In this document: piece by piece, positions 26,945 to 35,840 of the stretch
How the letters are laid out: every line of letters begins with the position of its first letter
Numbering within the stretch: position 1 is the stretch's first letter
NCBI RefSeq assembly: GCF_000725125.1
Contig: NZ_JFCB01000011.1
Location: forward strand, 62,001-126,000
Source of the DNA: Streptomyces toyocaensis
GTDB lineage: Bacteria; Actinomycetota; Actinomycetes; Streptomycetales; Streptomycetaceae
Reading direction: 5' to 3'
Length of the DNA stretch: 64,000 nucleotides
The notes under the pieces: generated by a model
What the model was told of the DNA's origin: nothing
What the model saw: only the letters and a program-made list of their open reading frames with translations
Database searches by the model: none
Position numbers and translations under genes: made by a program

Positions 26945-27166
26945 TCTCCCGGCCCGCGCCCGACGCCCCCACCGGGTGCCCCCTTCCCGAAAACAAGGGG
27001 TGGACGCCCGCCCGGCCGCCGAGCCCGGCACCCCACCGCTCCCACCTCTCACCGCACCGGTAACGGCCACTGGCCCGCTGCTTCCGCCGCCGCCCTGCCG
27101 CTGCGCCCCGCCCCCGCCACTCGAAGGCACTGACGCCGCCGTCACCGAACCGGAGGACCGACGCCC

Positions 27167-28378
27167 GTGCACCACACCACCGCCCTGCTCATCGAACTCG
27201 GCGCGATCATCCTCGCCCTGGGACTGCTGGGCCGCCTCGCCGGGCGGGTGGGCTTCTCACCCATCCCCCTCTACCTGCTGGCCGGGCTGGCCTTCGGCCA
27301 CGGCGGCATCCTGTCCCTGCGGGCCAGCGAGGAGTTCATCGCCACCGGTGCCGAGATCGGCGTCATCCTGCTGCTGCTCCTGCTGGGCCTGGAGTACAGC
27401 GCCTCCGAACTGGTCACCAACCTCAAGACCCAGTACCCCTCCGGCGCGGTCGACTTCGTCCTCAACGCGGTGCCCGGCGCCGTGGCGGCGCTGCTCCTGG
27501 GCTGGGGCCCGGTGGCCGCCGTCGCGCTGGCCGGCGTCACCTGGATCTCCTCATCCGGCGTCATCGCCAAGGTCCTCGGCGACCTGCGCCGGCTCGGCAA
27601 CCGCGAAACGCCCGTGATCCTCGGCGTCCTCGTCATCGAGGACCTCGCCATGGCCCTCTACCTGCCGCTCCTCACCACCCTCCTGGCCGGCGTCAGCCTG
27701 GCCGGAGGAGCCGTCACCCTGCTGATCTCCCTCGGCACCGTCGGCGCCGTCCTGTACGTCGCCCTGCGCCACGGCCGGCTGATCAGCCGCGCGGTCTCCT
27801 CCGACAACGCCGAGATGCTGCTGCTGGTCGTCCTCGGCCTGACCCTCCTGGTCGCCGGTCTCGCCCAGGAACTCCAGGTCTCGGCGGCCGTCGGCGCCTT
27901 CCTGGTCGGCATCGCCCTGTCCGGCGAGGTCGCCGAGGGAGCGAGCGTGCTGCTCACCCCGCTGCGGGACCTGTTCGCCGCCGTGTTCTTCGTCTTCTTC
28001 GGGCTGTCCACCGATCCGGCCGACATCCCGCCCGTGCTGGTGACGGCGCTGGTCCTCGCCGTGGTCACCGCGCTGACGAAGGTCGCCACCGGCTGGTACG
28101 CCGCACGCCGGGCGGGCATCAGGGGCGCGGGCCGCTGGCGGGCGGGCGGCACGCTCGTGGTGCGCGGCGAGTTTTCCATCGTCATCGCCGGCCTCGCCGT
28201 CGGCGTCGAGCCCCGCATCGGCCCCCTGGCCACGGCGTACGTCCTGATCCTGGTCGTGATCGGCCCGCTCACCGCCCGCTACACGGAACCCCTGGCCCGC
28301 CGCCTCACCCGCCGTTCGGTCCCACCCGCGCCGCCCGGCGCCTCGGAGCGCCCCGAACCCGCACCCGCCGGCGCCTGA
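27167..28378 (+). CDS. CPA2-type monovalent cation:proton antiporter
   Basis: A membrane antiporter of 403 residues, about 12 helices, in the KefB/KhtU group. Features include LLIELGAIILALGLLGRLAGRVG, EIGVILLLLLLGLEY, PVILGVLVIEDLAMALYLPLL (the family acidic motif), AVGAFLVGIALSGEVAEGA, and FFVFFGLSTDP. No C-terminal TrkA-N domain is attached. The GTG is preceded by GGAGGA. It would exchange K+ or another monovalent cation for protons. Its probable regulatory subunit is encoded convergently, 13 bp beyond its stop, rather than in the same operon. The long upstream leader with repeats suggests regulated expression. Confidence 0.92.
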   Translation: MHHTTALLIELGAIILALGLLGRLAGRVGFSPIPLYLLAGLAFGHGGILSLRASEEFIATGAEIGVILLLLLLGLEYSASELVTNLKTQYPSGAVDFVLNAVPGAVAALLLGWGPVAAVALAGVTWISSSGVIAKVLGDLRRLGNRETPVILGVLVIEDLAMALYLPLLTTLLAGVSLAGGAVTLLISLGTVGAVLYVALRHGRLISRAVSSDNAEMLLLVVLGLTLLVAGLAQELQVSAAVGAFLVGIALSGEVAEGASVLLTPLRDLFAAVFFVFFGLSTDPADIPPVLVTALVLAVVTALTKVATGWYAARRAGIRGAGRWRAGGTLVVRGEFSIVIAGLAVGVEPRIGPLATAYVLILVVIGPLTARYTEPLARRLTRRSVPPAPPGASERPEPAPAGA

Positions 28379-28391
28379 CGGCTGCCCGGGA

Positions 28392-28892
28392 TCACTCCCG
28401 GCCGAGGATCCCGGCCGCCACCCCGACACCCTCACGCGTGCCGACCACGATCAGGGTGTCACCGCCGGCCAGCCGGAAGTCCGGCCCCGGAGAAGGGATC
28501 GCCCCGGTCCCGCGCAGGACGGCCACGACGGACACGCCGGTGTCCGTACGTGTCCGGGTGTCGCCCAGCGGCCGCCCGTGCCACACCGAGGCCGCCGGCA
28601 GCCCGACCCGCTCGGCGACCAGGCCCAGCTCGGCCGTCGCCAGCGTGCCCGCGCCGCGGTGCGCGGGCGTCCGCGCGGGCATCACGGCGTCGATGACGGC
28701 CGCCGCCTCGTCGGCGGACAGCCGCAGGGAGAGCGCGCCGGCGTCCGGATCATCCGTGCGGTACACGCTCAGCGTCCGGGACCCGTCGGCATGGGCCACC
28801 ACAGACAGCCGCCGCCGCTCTCGGGTGGCCAGGTCGTACCGCACACCGCCCCCCGGCAACGGCGTATGCCCCATGCGCGCAGCACCACCCAC
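28392..28892 (-). CDS. KhtT-like cation:proton antiporter regulatory subunit (RCK_C domain)
   Basis: A protein of about 166 residues. The N-terminal half starts HTPLPGGGVRYDLATRERRRLSVVAHADGSR, a small beta domain. The C-terminal half is an RCK_C/TrkA-C domain (TAELGLVAERVGLPAASVWHGRPLGD, VVAVLRG, FRLAGGDTLIVVGT). This matches the KhtT gating subunit, which pairs with KhtU-type antiporters. Convergent placement with the CPA2 antiporter supports that pairing. The GTG at 28892 is chosen because GGGGGG lies seven bases upstream; GTG at 28910 and ATG at 28874 are alternatives. Confidence 0.85.
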   Translation of the reverse strand: MGGAARMGHTPLPGGGVRYDLATRERRRLSVVAHADGSRTLSVYRTDDPDAGALSLRLSADEAAAVIDAVMPARTPAHRGAGTLATAELGLVAERVGLPAASVWHGRPLGDTRTRTDTGVSVVAVLRGTGAIPSPGPDFRLAGGDTLIVVGTREGVGVAAGILGRE

Positions 28893-29081
28893 AACCGTTC
28901 CCCCCTGCACCGTGCGCGTGTCCCAACGGCCCGTGAACGAGGCACCCTACGACACCCCGGGAACCCTCCGGCAAGCGGCCCGCCCCCACCGGGTCGCCCT
29001 CGCGCCCTCACCGGCCGCCCGCCACCGACTCACTCTCCCGTGACCGACAGCCGGTCCAGCTCCCACACGGGGCGCCCGCCC

Positions 29082-29124
29082 TATACATTCGATCTTGTAT
29101 ATTGATACACTGACCCATGTATAT
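29082..29124 (+). promoter_or_regulatory. vapBC promoter/operator region
   Basis: An AT-rich cluster of short inverted repeats sits directly before the antitoxin gene. TATACA (29082-29087) faces TGTATA (29096-29101), TGTAT (29096) faces ATACA (29105-29109), and TGTATAT recurs at 29118. Such arrays are typical autoregulatory sites of VapB-type ribbon-helix-helix antitoxins. Confidence 0.65.
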
Positions 29125-29136
29125 GGAGGTGGGCTC

Positions 29137-29364
29137 ATGAGCAGAACCGTCATCGATCTCGACGACGACGCCCTGGAAGCGGCGGCAAGGGAGCTGGGCA
29201 CGTCCACGAAGCGGGACACCATCAACACCGCCCTCCGGGAGATCGTGGCCCGCAACCGGCGCCTGCGCGCCCTGCACGAGCTGCAGGATCTCGCGGAGGA
29301 AGGTGCTCTTGACGTCGAACTCCTCCTGGACAAGCGCACCTACCGAGGTGGCTCAGCCCGGTGA
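29137..29364 (+). CDS. vapB: VapB-type antitoxin
   Basis: A 75-residue ribbon-helix-helix protein. The N terminus reads MSRTVIDLDDDALEAAAREL (DNA-binding strand and helix), followed by GTSTKRDTINTALREIVAR. The C-terminal tail, FDVE-like and rich in Leu/Glu (EEGALDVELLLDKRTY), would wrap the toxin. GGAGGTGGG precedes the ATG. Its stop overlaps the PIN-domain toxin start by four bases. As in known VapBC pairs, the antitoxin probably represses its own promoter at the inverted repeats just upstream. Confidence 0.93.
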   Translation: MSRTVIDLDDDALEAAARELGTSTKRDTINTALREIVARNRRLRALHELQDLAEEGALDVELLLDKRTYRGGSAR

Positions 29365-29768
29365 GCGTTGCCGACTACCTCGTCGACACGTCGGCCCTGG
29401 CTCGCCTCCTGCTCCGCCAGGCAACCGAAGAGTGGGCTCAGCGGATGGGCGCCGGGCTGATCGCGCTGTGCGACCTCACCGAACTGGAGATTCTCTACTC
29501 CGTGCGTTCCGCGAAGGGCCGCGAGGCCGTCCAGGAGCGACTGAACCAGTTCACCTGGTGTCCCATGCCTGACGGCATCTACCGGCGTGCCCGCGTCGTC
29601 CAGGGCGAGCTCACCGCCAAGGGTGAGCAGCGCAGCGCCGGAGCCGTCGACCTCCTCGTGGCCGCAACGGCGGAAGAAGCGGGACTCACCCTGCTGCACT
29701 ACGACCGTGACTTCGAAACCATCGCCCGCACCACCGGGCAACCGGCACGGATGATCGACCTCAGGTAG
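29361..29768 (+). CDS. vapC: VapC-type PIN-domain ribonuclease toxin
   Basis: A 135-residue PIN-domain RNase, probably cutting tRNA or rRNA when free of antitoxin. The metal-binding acidic residues are all present: Asp in YLVDTSALARL, Glu in CDLTELEILYS, Asp in AGAVDLLVAATA, and Asp in LLHYDRDFETIA. It starts at a GTG overlapping vapB. The pair lies about 210 bp from a tRNA-Pro gene in an otherwise conserved core region, so it may have been acquired. No integrase or att duplication is visible. Confidence 0.94.
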   Translation: MSVADYLVDTSALARLLLRQATEEWAQRMGAGLIALCDLTELEILYSVRSAKGREAVQERLNQFTWCPMPDGIYRRARVVQGELTAKGEQRSAGAVDLLVAATAEEAGLTLLHYDRDFETIARTTGQPARMIDLR

Positions 29769-29935
29769 CCGGTCAGCTCACCGAAACCCTCCACCACCGC
29801 AGACACCCGACCTCTCGTCCGCAGGTGTTCGTCCGGTGCAGCTAGCAGCGTGAGGTGGCTTCAGGCGCCTTGTTCTGTTCGCTCGAGAACTTGGCCGACA
29901 CTCAGCGGTGCTGTACTCCACTGCTATACGCACAA

Positions 29936-29971
29936 CAGAGGCCCATCCACGATCACGTGAATGGGCCTCTG
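29936..29971 (-). terminator. tRNA-Pro terminator
   Basis: CAGAGGCCCAT (29936-29946) pairs perfectly with ATGGGCCTCTG (29961-29971). It lies eight bases past the tRNA 3' end on the minus strand. Confidence 0.85.
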
Positions 29972-29978
29972 GTCTGTG

Positions 29979-30052
29979 TCGGGGTGGCGGGATTTGAACC
30001 CACGACCTCTTCGTCCCGAACGAAGCGCGCTGCCAAGCTGCGCTACACCCCG
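29979..30052 (-). tRNA. tRNA-Pro (anticodon CGG)
   Basis: A 74-nt cloverleaf on the minus strand. The acceptor arms CGGGGTG/CACCCCG carry discriminator A. The D arm contains GCGCAGCTTGGCAGCGC. The anticodon stem CTTCG/CGAAG has loop TTCGGGA, giving anticodon CGG. The T arm reads GTGGGTTCAAATCCCGC. CCA is not encoded. A perfect 11-bp terminator follows. Confidence 0.97.
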
Positions 30053-30085
30053 ATCGTCGCTGCTGTCGCGGCGACGACGTTTACT

Positions 30086-30871
30086 TTAGCCCACCGGTGG
30101 CTGGAGACGAAATCCGGTTTTCGGGCGGTGGCGGACCGGGTCCGGGCGGACGTGGTCCAGGGCCACGATCAGGACGGCCAGGGCGTAGAAGGCGAGGCCC
30201 AGAAGGAGGGCGTTGGCGAGGACGTTCCGGTAGCCGTGCCGGACGACGTCGAGGAAGGGGTAGAGGTAGCGGGCGGGGGAGCCGGGGAGGAGTTCGCCCC
30301 GCGCGAGGGAGAACGCCAGGTAGGCCAGGGGGTAGAGCAGCCAGGTCGCGGCCTGGCGGAGGTGCGTCCGGGCGGGTGGGGACAGCAGGAGCAGGTCCAG
30401 GAGCGTGGCGACGGGGAGCACCGTGTACAGAGTGTGGGCCGCGAGGGGCTCCAGCCAGGTGGGTCCGGCGGATCCGTCCGTCATGGAGAAGCGCGGGGTG
30501 GCGTCCGCCAGGAGCAGGTGGTGGACCAGGGCTGCCATGCCCACGTAGAGGAGGGTCGCTGCCGTGAGGGCGCCCGGCACGGGGTGGCGGGCGAGCCAGG
30601 CGCGGCGGGCCGAGGCGAGCATGACCACGGCCAGCAGGACCGCGCTCTGGATCGCGAAGTAGCTCAGTACCCGGCCTGGGCTGCCGGCCAGGATCTCGAT
30701 CAGGACGGCGCCGGCCGCCAGGAGTGCCAGGACCAGGCGGTACGCCGCTGCCACCGGACGCCGCGCCAGGGGGACGACGGCCCGGGCGGGGACGGCGGAC
30801 GGCAGCAGGTGGGGTGACGTGCGGGGCAGGGCGGGGAGGTCCGGGATGTCCCTGGGTATCGGGGCGGTCAT
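30086..30871 (-). CDS. Pr6Pr family membrane protein
   Basis: A 261-residue integral membrane protein with six or so helices, including YRLVLALLAAGAVLIEIL, VLSYFAIQSAVLLAVVML, ALTAATLLYVGMAALVHHLL, HTLYTVLPVATLLDLLLL, WLLYPLAYLAFSLARG and VLANALLLGLAFYALAVLI. The order and the FAIQSA and YPFLDV motifs fit the Pr6Pr family (a six-helix family related to FAR-17a/AIG1-like proteins). Function is unknown. It lies between a tRNA gene and a metallophosphoesterase on the same strand, with 55 bp to the latter. Confidence 0.82.
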   Translation of the reverse strand: MTAPIPRDIPDLPALPRTSPHLLPSAVPARAVVPLARRPVAAAYRLVLALLAAGAVLIEILAGSPGRVLSYFAIQSAVLLAVVMLASARRAWLARHPVPGALTAATLLYVGMAALVHHLLLADATPRFSMTDGSAGPTWLEPLAAHTLYTVLPVATLLDLLLLSPPARTHLRQAATWLLYPLAYLAFSLARGELLPGSPARYLYPFLDVVRHGYRNVLANALLLGLAFYALAVLIVALDHVRPDPVRHRPKTGFRLQPPVG

Positions 30872-30926
30872 GCATCCCAGCGTGAGCGGATGTCCGCCAC
30901 GGGGCGATACGGGTGGGCCGGACGGG

Positions 30927-31871
30927 TTACCGGGCGGCGGTGTCCTGGTCGCGGTCCACCAGGGTGAGCAGCGTCGCCTCCGGGGGGCAGGCGAAGCGGA
31001 CCGGGGTGTAGCGGTTCGTGCCGCAGCCCGCGGAGACGTGGAGGTAGGACGTACGGCCCTCGGACGTGTGCGTGGACAGGCCCTTGACGCGGTCCGTGTC
31101 CAGGTCGCAGTTGGTGACCAGGGCGCCGTAGAAGGGGATGCAGAGCTGGCCGCCGTGGGTGTGGCCGGCCAGGATCAGGGGGTAGCCGTCGGCGGCGAAG
31201 GAGTCCAGGACGCGCAGATAGGGCGCGTGGACGACGCCCATGGAGAAGTCCGCCGCCTCCGAGGGGCCGCCCGCCACCTCCGCGTAGCGGTCGCGCTTGA
31301 TGTGCGGGTCGTCCAGGCCGGTCAGCTCGATCGACGCGCCCTCGGTCTTGAGGGTGCCCCTGGTGTTCGTCAGGTTCAGCCAGCCCGCCGAGTCGAACGC
31401 GTCCCGCAGGCCCTCCCACGGGTTGTGGACCGCGCCGACCGCGGGGGCGTTGCCGTTGAGTCCGTGGCGGCCCTGGGCCTTCTCGATCAGGTAGCGGGCG
31501 GGGTTGCGCAGTCTGGGGCCGTAGTAGTCGTTGGAGCCGAAGACGTAGGCGCCCGGGAAGTCCATGAGGGGACCGAGCGCGTCGAGGACCTCCGGGACGC
31601 CCTCGGGGTCGGACAGGTTGTCGCCCGTGTTGATCACGAAGTCGGGGCGCAGGCCCGCCAGGGAGCGCAGCCAGCGCTGCTTCTTGCGCTGGCCGCCCAC
31701 CATGTGGATGTCGGAGACCTGCAGCACGCGCAGGGGGCGCATCCCGGACGGGAGGACGGGGACGGTCACCCGCCGCAGCCGGAAGGAGCGGGCCTCGAAG
31801 CCCGCCGCGTACAGCAGTCCGGCGGCGCCGGCCGCCGTGATTCCCAGGGGGATTCCGTATCGCGCGCGCAT
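30927..31871 (-). CDS. metallophosphoesterase
   Basis: A 314-residue protein with an N-terminal membrane anchor or uncleaved signal (GIPLGITAAGAAGLLYAAGF). Its calcineurin-type phosphoesterase domain carries LQVSDIHMVGG, NTGDNLSD, FGSNDYYGP (GNHE variant), VHAP and LAGHTHGGQL. This di-metal set is complete. It is close to YaeI-type enzymes, which act on lipid-linked phosphoesters at the membrane face; the exact substrate is unknown. The ATG gives MRARYGIPLG. It is divergent from the YqeY gene. Confidence 0.93.
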   Translation of the reverse strand: MRARYGIPLGITAAGAAGLLYAAGFEARSFRLRRVTVPVLPSGMRPLRVLQVSDIHMVGGQRKKQRWLRSLAGLRPDFVINTGDNLSDPEGVPEVLDALGPLMDFPGAYVFGSNDYYGPRLRNPARYLIEKAQGRHGLNGNAPAVGAVHNPWEGLRDAFDSAGWLNLTNTRGTLKTEGASIELTGLDDPHIKRDRYAEVAGGPSEAADFSMGVVHAPYLRVLDSFAADGYPLILAGHTHGGQLCIPFYGALVTNCDLDTDRVKGLSTHTSEGRTSYLHVSAGCGTNRYTPVRFACPPEATLLTLVDRDQDTAAR

Positions 31872-31994
31872 GTGTCCATCGTGTCAGACCGTGAGTGGTC
31901 CGCCGAATGCCTGTGGATGCATTTGAACACCTGTGGAAACAGGGCGCCTTAAATCAGCAGGCGTCCTCGCTCCCGCACCTGCGACAATCGAGCC

Positions 31995-32459
31995 ATGACC
32001 ACGCTCAAGTCGAAGCTGCAGGACGACCTCAACGCCGCGATCAAGGAGCGCGACGAGCTCCGCTCCTCGACGCTCCGGCTGACGCTCGCCGCGATCACCA
32101 AGGAGGAGGTCGCGGGGAAGGAGAAGCGCGAGCTCTCCGACGACGAGGTGCAGAAGGTGATCACCCGCGAGGCGAAGAAGCGCCGCGAGGCGGCGGACGC
32201 CTTCGCGCAGGGCGGGCGCCCGGAGCAGTCCGAGCGGGAGAAGGCGGAGGGTGAGGTGCTGGCCGCGTACCTCCCGAAGCAGCTGTCCGACGAGGAGCTG
32301 AACGCGATCGTCTCCCAGGCCGTGGAGGAGGCGAAGGCGGCGGGTGCGGAAGGGCCGCGGGCCATGGGGGCCGTGATGAAGATCGTGAACCCGAAGGTGG
32401 CCGGGCAGGCGGAGGGCGGCCGGGTGGCCGCCGCGGTGAAGAAGCTCCTGGCCGGCTGA
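31995..32459 (+). CDS. GatB/YqeY domain protein
   Basis: A 154-residue stand-alone YqeY protein, homologous to the tRNA-binding tail domain of the GatB amidotransferase subunit. Characteristic segments are MTTLKSKLQDDLNAAIKERD, STLRLTLAAITKEEVAGKEK, LSDDEVQKVITREAKKRREAADAF and a C-terminal GRVAAAVKKLL. It may bind tRNA or modulate amidotransferase activity; the precise role is unknown. It has its own promoter region, divergent from the metallophosphoesterase gene. Confidence 0.93.
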   Translation: MTTLKSKLQDDLNAAIKERDELRSSTLRLTLAAITKEEVAGKEKRELSDDEVQKVITREAKKRREAADAFAQGGRPEQSEREKAEGEVLAAYLPKQLSDEELNAIVSQAVEEAKAAGAEGPRAMGAVMKIVNPKVAGQAEGGRVAAAVKKLLAG

Positions 32460-33107
32460 GCAGAAGCCGACGGCGGGGTCGCTCCCGCGAATGCCCTTCC
32501 TCGGGGCCCGTCGGGTGCCGTTGAACCCGCGCCGTCAGCCGGTGCGGGTGGGCGCACCCTGCCCCGGACGCAGGCAGGTCCGCGGAAACCACTCCCCAGC
32601 CAGAAGCCCGAAAACGGGTGCTCGACGTGGCCGCACGGCGGGGTGTGTGTGCGTCTTCGTCCGTTGTGGGCGTACGCATCATGCCGATCACCGCCGACAT
32701 CCAGCCCTTTGTGTCCCGGTTGTGCCGGGATCCTTCTCGTGTCCGCTCGGATGATCTAAGTTTTGAGTGATCACGAGAGGCCTTCGGGGCCGCTCGTACG
32801 GGGTGGGAACCGACCGTTCCACTGGGGGGATGCCGCGTATGTGGACCAGTGCGGGACGACGGCGACGTGTGCTCGGGGACGGTCCCGGTGTGCCCTCAGG
32901 CCGGGTGCTTCACTCGTTGCGGTCTCCTCGGACCTAGTCCGCCGCCGGGCATCGACGCCCGGCTCCGTGTCTTTCATTCTCCGGGGTCGCACGGGCCGTC
33001 CGCCGTGACGGCGCCGGGATGTTTCCGTGTGCCCTGCTCCTGGTGCGGACGCTGTGTGTGCCGGTGTCCTCTTCCGCCTCGACTCTTCTGCTCACGGAAG
33101 GAACTCA
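32460..33107. other. 650-bp non-coding leader before the DUF1906 operon
   Basis: No convincing coding frame in any direction. It contains a small hairpin CCCGG-TTGTG-CCGGG near 32715, a GTGATCAC palindrome near 32767, and a stretch of lower G+C around 32690-32770. It is long for a Streptomyces gap and presumably holds the promoter of the operon beginning at 33108. Confidence 0.45.
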
Positions 33108-35348
33108 ATGGCTGACGAGATGGTGCTTCGCGCCCAGAGATTCATCAACACCACCTACGGGGACGGTGCCACCCTCGGCATTTCCAAGCTGGAGGAGAAC
33201 GGCCGCACCGGGTGGACTGTCATGTACGCGCTAACGCGCGCGCTGCAGTACGAAATGGGCCTCTCCTCCCTCTCGAACAGCTTCGGCCCCGCCACGCTCG
33301 CCGCCCTCCAGGAGAAGTACGGCAAACTCGACGAGACGACCATCCCGTCGGCGAACTTCTGCCGCATCATCCAGTCGGCGCTCTACTGCAAGGGCTACGA
33401 CGGGGGCGAGATCGACGGGACCTACAACGACCGCGTCAAGGCCGCGGTGGCACGGCTGAACGCGAACATGGGCGTCAGCGGCACCTATCCAGGCAGCTCC
33501 CTGTGGCCGAAGGTGGTCAAGGGCCTGCTGAACATGGACGCCTACGTCACCGTCAACAACGGCTCGGAGACCATCCGTTCCATCCAGCAGTGGCTCAACG
33601 GCCGTTACGTCCTGCGCAAGGACTTCTACATCATCCCCTGCGACGGCCACCACTCCCGCGACGTCGCCAAGTCGATGCTCTTCGCGATCCAGTACGAGCT
33701 GGGCATGGCCGACGGCGTGGCGAACGGGGTCTTCGGCCCCGGCACCCAGTCCGGCCTGCGCAACCACACGGTGTCCACCGGCTCGTCCGGGGTATGGGTG
33801 CAGCTCTTCACCGGAGCCATGGTCCTCAACAAGCGCCCGGTGGCCTTCTCGAGTTCGTTCACGTCCTCACTGGCCGACAGCGTCAGGACGTACCAGTCGT
33901 TCATGAGGCTCGCCGTGACCGGCCAGGGGAATTTCGAGACCTGGGCCTCCCTGCTCGTCTCGTACGGCGACCAGAGCCGTCCGGGCGAGGCGTGCGACGG
34001 TGTCACCAAGGTCACCGCCGCCCGGGCGCAGGCCCTGAAGGCCGCCGGCTACAAGTACATCGGGCGGTACCTCTACAACCCCTCCACCACGTCACTGCCC
34101 GAGAAGGAGATCCAGCCGGGCGAGCTCGCGACCCTCAAGGAGTACGGGCTGCGCTGCTTCCCCATCTATCAGACATGGGCGCGCTCGGTCGACTACTACA
34201 GCCCCGAGCAGGGCGTCACGGACTGCAGGACCGCGTCGTACAAGGCGGAGGAGCACGGGTTCAAGCCGGGCACACGCATCTACTTCGCCGTCGACTACGA
34301 CGCGGTGGACGAGGAGGTCACGTCGTTCATCCTGCCGTACTTCCAGAAGGTCAGGGAGGAGATGAACCAGCTGGGCAGTCCGTTCAAGATCGGTGTCTAC
34401 GGTCCGCGCAACGCCTGCTCCCGCATTTCCGAGGCGGGTTACGCGGACGCCAGCTTCGTGTCGGACATGTCGTCCGGATTCTCCGGCAACCTCGGCTACG
34501 CGATGCCCGAGAACTGGGCCTTCGACCAGATCGTCACCAAGACGGTCGGCTCCGGTGACGGGCAGATCGAGATCGACAACAACATCGCCTCCGGCCGGGA
34601 CACGGGGCAGGGGGACTTCTACCCCACGCCCTCCCAGAAGCTGGACATCGGCTTCGACATCGATCTGTGGTCCTCCCTGCTCCAGGAGATCCAGGACTAC
34701 ATGGCGTCGATCGGCAAGCCGGGTGGCGAGCGCATCTACACCCTGGAGGAGTGCCTCGGGGCGATCATCCAGCACGACGCCGCGATCACGTCGGGGGCCC
34801 GCAGGTACCGCATGCGCAAGGCGCTCGTCCAGACCTCGGCCTTCTGGGAGTTCGCCCACTACAGCCTCAAGGACTACACCGAGGACGCCGGTGTCGTGCT
34901 GTACCACACCGGCGTCATCCCGGACTGGGCCAAGGACCTGCCCAAGGTCGAGCGGTTGGTCGACAGCAGTACCGGCATCCCCAAGATCTCGGGCCGCACC
35001 TGCATCCTGGCGCGCAACAACTCGATCCGCTCCGGGCTGCTGGAGGGCACCGTCCTCGACTCGGCCGACGACGACGACCGCTGGGCCATGTGGCAGAAGA
35101 TCAACCAGGACAACGTCTTCAGCCTGAGCACCGTGCCGCACATGCACATCTGGGGGGCCGACGGTAAGCCCGGGGACCACGAGGAGACCCCGATCCGCCG
35201 TCCTGCCCTCGACTACACCGAGACGGAGATCTACGAGGTCCTGCGCCGATACCAGGGTTTCGGCGATGAGGCCGAGGCCCATGCGAGGGAGCGCATGCCG
35301 CTCTACGCCATCTTCGAGAAGTACAACCTCGCCATCCGCGGAGTCTGA
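33108..35348 (+). CDS. DUF1906 (Rv2525c-like) glycoside-hydrolase-like protein with peptidoglycan-binding-like N terminus
   Basis: A 746-residue protein from an ATG with GGAAGGA upstream. Residues about 1-290 hold two or three peptidoglycan-binding-like helical repeats (FGPATLAALQEKYG, GGEIDGTYNDRVKAAVARLN, NGVFGPGTQSGLRNH). Residues about 295-490 are a DUF1906/Rv2525c-like TIM barrel (ALKAAGYKYIGRYLYNP, RIYFAVDYDAVDEE, FKIGVYGPRNACSRI). The last 250 residues, acidic and tryptophan-containing, are an unknown domain. There is no Sec or Tat signal and no membrane helix, which is odd for a cell-wall-type enzyme. It is followed five bases later by a small membrane protein and then an exported M15-like protein. 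Confidence 0.85.
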   Translation: MADEMVLRAQRFINTTYGDGATLGISKLEENGRTGWTVMYALTRALQYEMGLSSLSNSFGPATLAALQEKYGKLDETTIPSANFCRIIQSALYCKGYDGGEIDGTYNDRVKAAVARLNANMGVSGTYPGSSLWPKVVKGLLNMDAYVTVNNGSETIRSIQQWLNGRYVLRKDFYIIPCDGHHSRDVAKSMLFAIQYELGMADGVANGVFGPGTQSGLRNHTVSTGSSGVWVQLFTGAMVLNKRPVAFSSSFTSSLADSVRTYQSFMRLAVTGQGNFETWASLLVSYGDQSRPGEACDGVTKVTAARAQALKAAGYKYIGRYLYNPSTTSLPEKEIQPGELATLKEYGLRCFPIYQTWARSVDYYSPEQGVTDCRTASYKAEEHGFKPGTRIYFAVDYDAVDEEVTSFILPYFQKVREEMNQLGSPFKIGVYGPRNACSRISEAGYADASFVSDMSSGFSGNLGYAMPENWAFDQIVTKTVGSGDGQIEIDNNIASGRDTGQGDFYPTPSQKLDIGFDIDLWSSLLQEIQDYMASIGKPGGERIYTLEECLGAIIQHDAAITSGARRYRMRKALVQTSAFWEFAHYSLKDYTEDAGVVLYHTGVIPDWAKDLPKVERLVDSSTGIPKISGRTCILARNNSIRSGLLEGTVLDSADDDDRWAMWQKINQDNVFSLSTVPHMHIWGADGKPGDHEETPIRRPALDYTETEIYEVLRRYQGFGDEAEAHARERMPLYAIFEKYNLAIRGV

Positions 35349-35353
35349 GGGCT

Positions 35354-35836
35354 GTGGTCACGGCATCCGATCCCTGGCAAGGGCATGACGTCACCGCGCT
35401 GTTCACCGTCCTGCTCACGGGAACGGCGGTCCTGGTCGGTCTCACGGCGTATCTGTGCTCCCGGCTGACACGGCAAGCCCGCCGGCGGAGCACCGCGGCC
35501 ACCGTGTGGCGGGACGTCTCCCTGGCGGCCGTGGCCGCCGGGCTCGCCCTCTACCTGTGGGGGCTGCTCCATCTCCTGTTCCTGGGCGACCAGGAACAGG
35601 CACACGTGTGCGAGCGGGAGCGCCCTCCAGGAACACCGGCCCTCGTCGGCCGCAGGGGGGATTTCCTCCCACTGCGGCTGGTCTGCGAGGCCTCGGACGG
35701 CCGTGACTATTCCGTCGTCGTTCCCGGCTACATCAACCCGACCCTCACCGTCCTGCTGCTGCTCGCGCTCGTCGCCGCCGCTGCCTCCGGGCTCCTGCAC
35801 CACAAGCAGCACACCCCGACACGGAAGAAAGGCTGA
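35354..35836 (+). CDS. small membrane protein of the DUF1906 operon
   Basis: A 160-residue protein from a GTG preceded by GAGGG. Three predicted helices are ALFTVLLTGTAVLVGLTAYL, VSLAAVAAGLALYLWGLLHL and LTVLLLLALVAAAASGLL. An outer loop of about 45 residues has two cysteines (AHVCERER, RLVCEASD) and ends SVVVPGYINP. No family is recognised. It is tightly packed between the DUF1906 gene (5 bp) and the M15-like gene (4 bp), so the three probably act together, perhaps with this one at the membrane. Confidence 0.75.
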   Translation: MVTASDPWQGHDVTALFTVLLTGTAVLVGLTAYLCSRLTRQARRRSTAATVWRDVSLAAVAAGLALYLWGLLHLLFLGDQEQAHVCERERPPGTPALVGRRGDFLPLRLVCEASDGRDYSVVVPGYINPTLTVLLLLALVAAAASGLLHHKQHTPTRKKG

Positions 35837-35840
35837 GTCG

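Noticed and set aside
26773..27166. c-di-AMP (ydaO-type) riboswitch before the antiporter
   Set aside because: The leader has simple hairpins but I could not find the conserved ydaO sequence blocks.
29769..30085. Integration attachment-site duplication at the tRNA gene
   Set aside because: No second copy of the tRNA 3' end was found in the flanking sequence, and no integrase is present.
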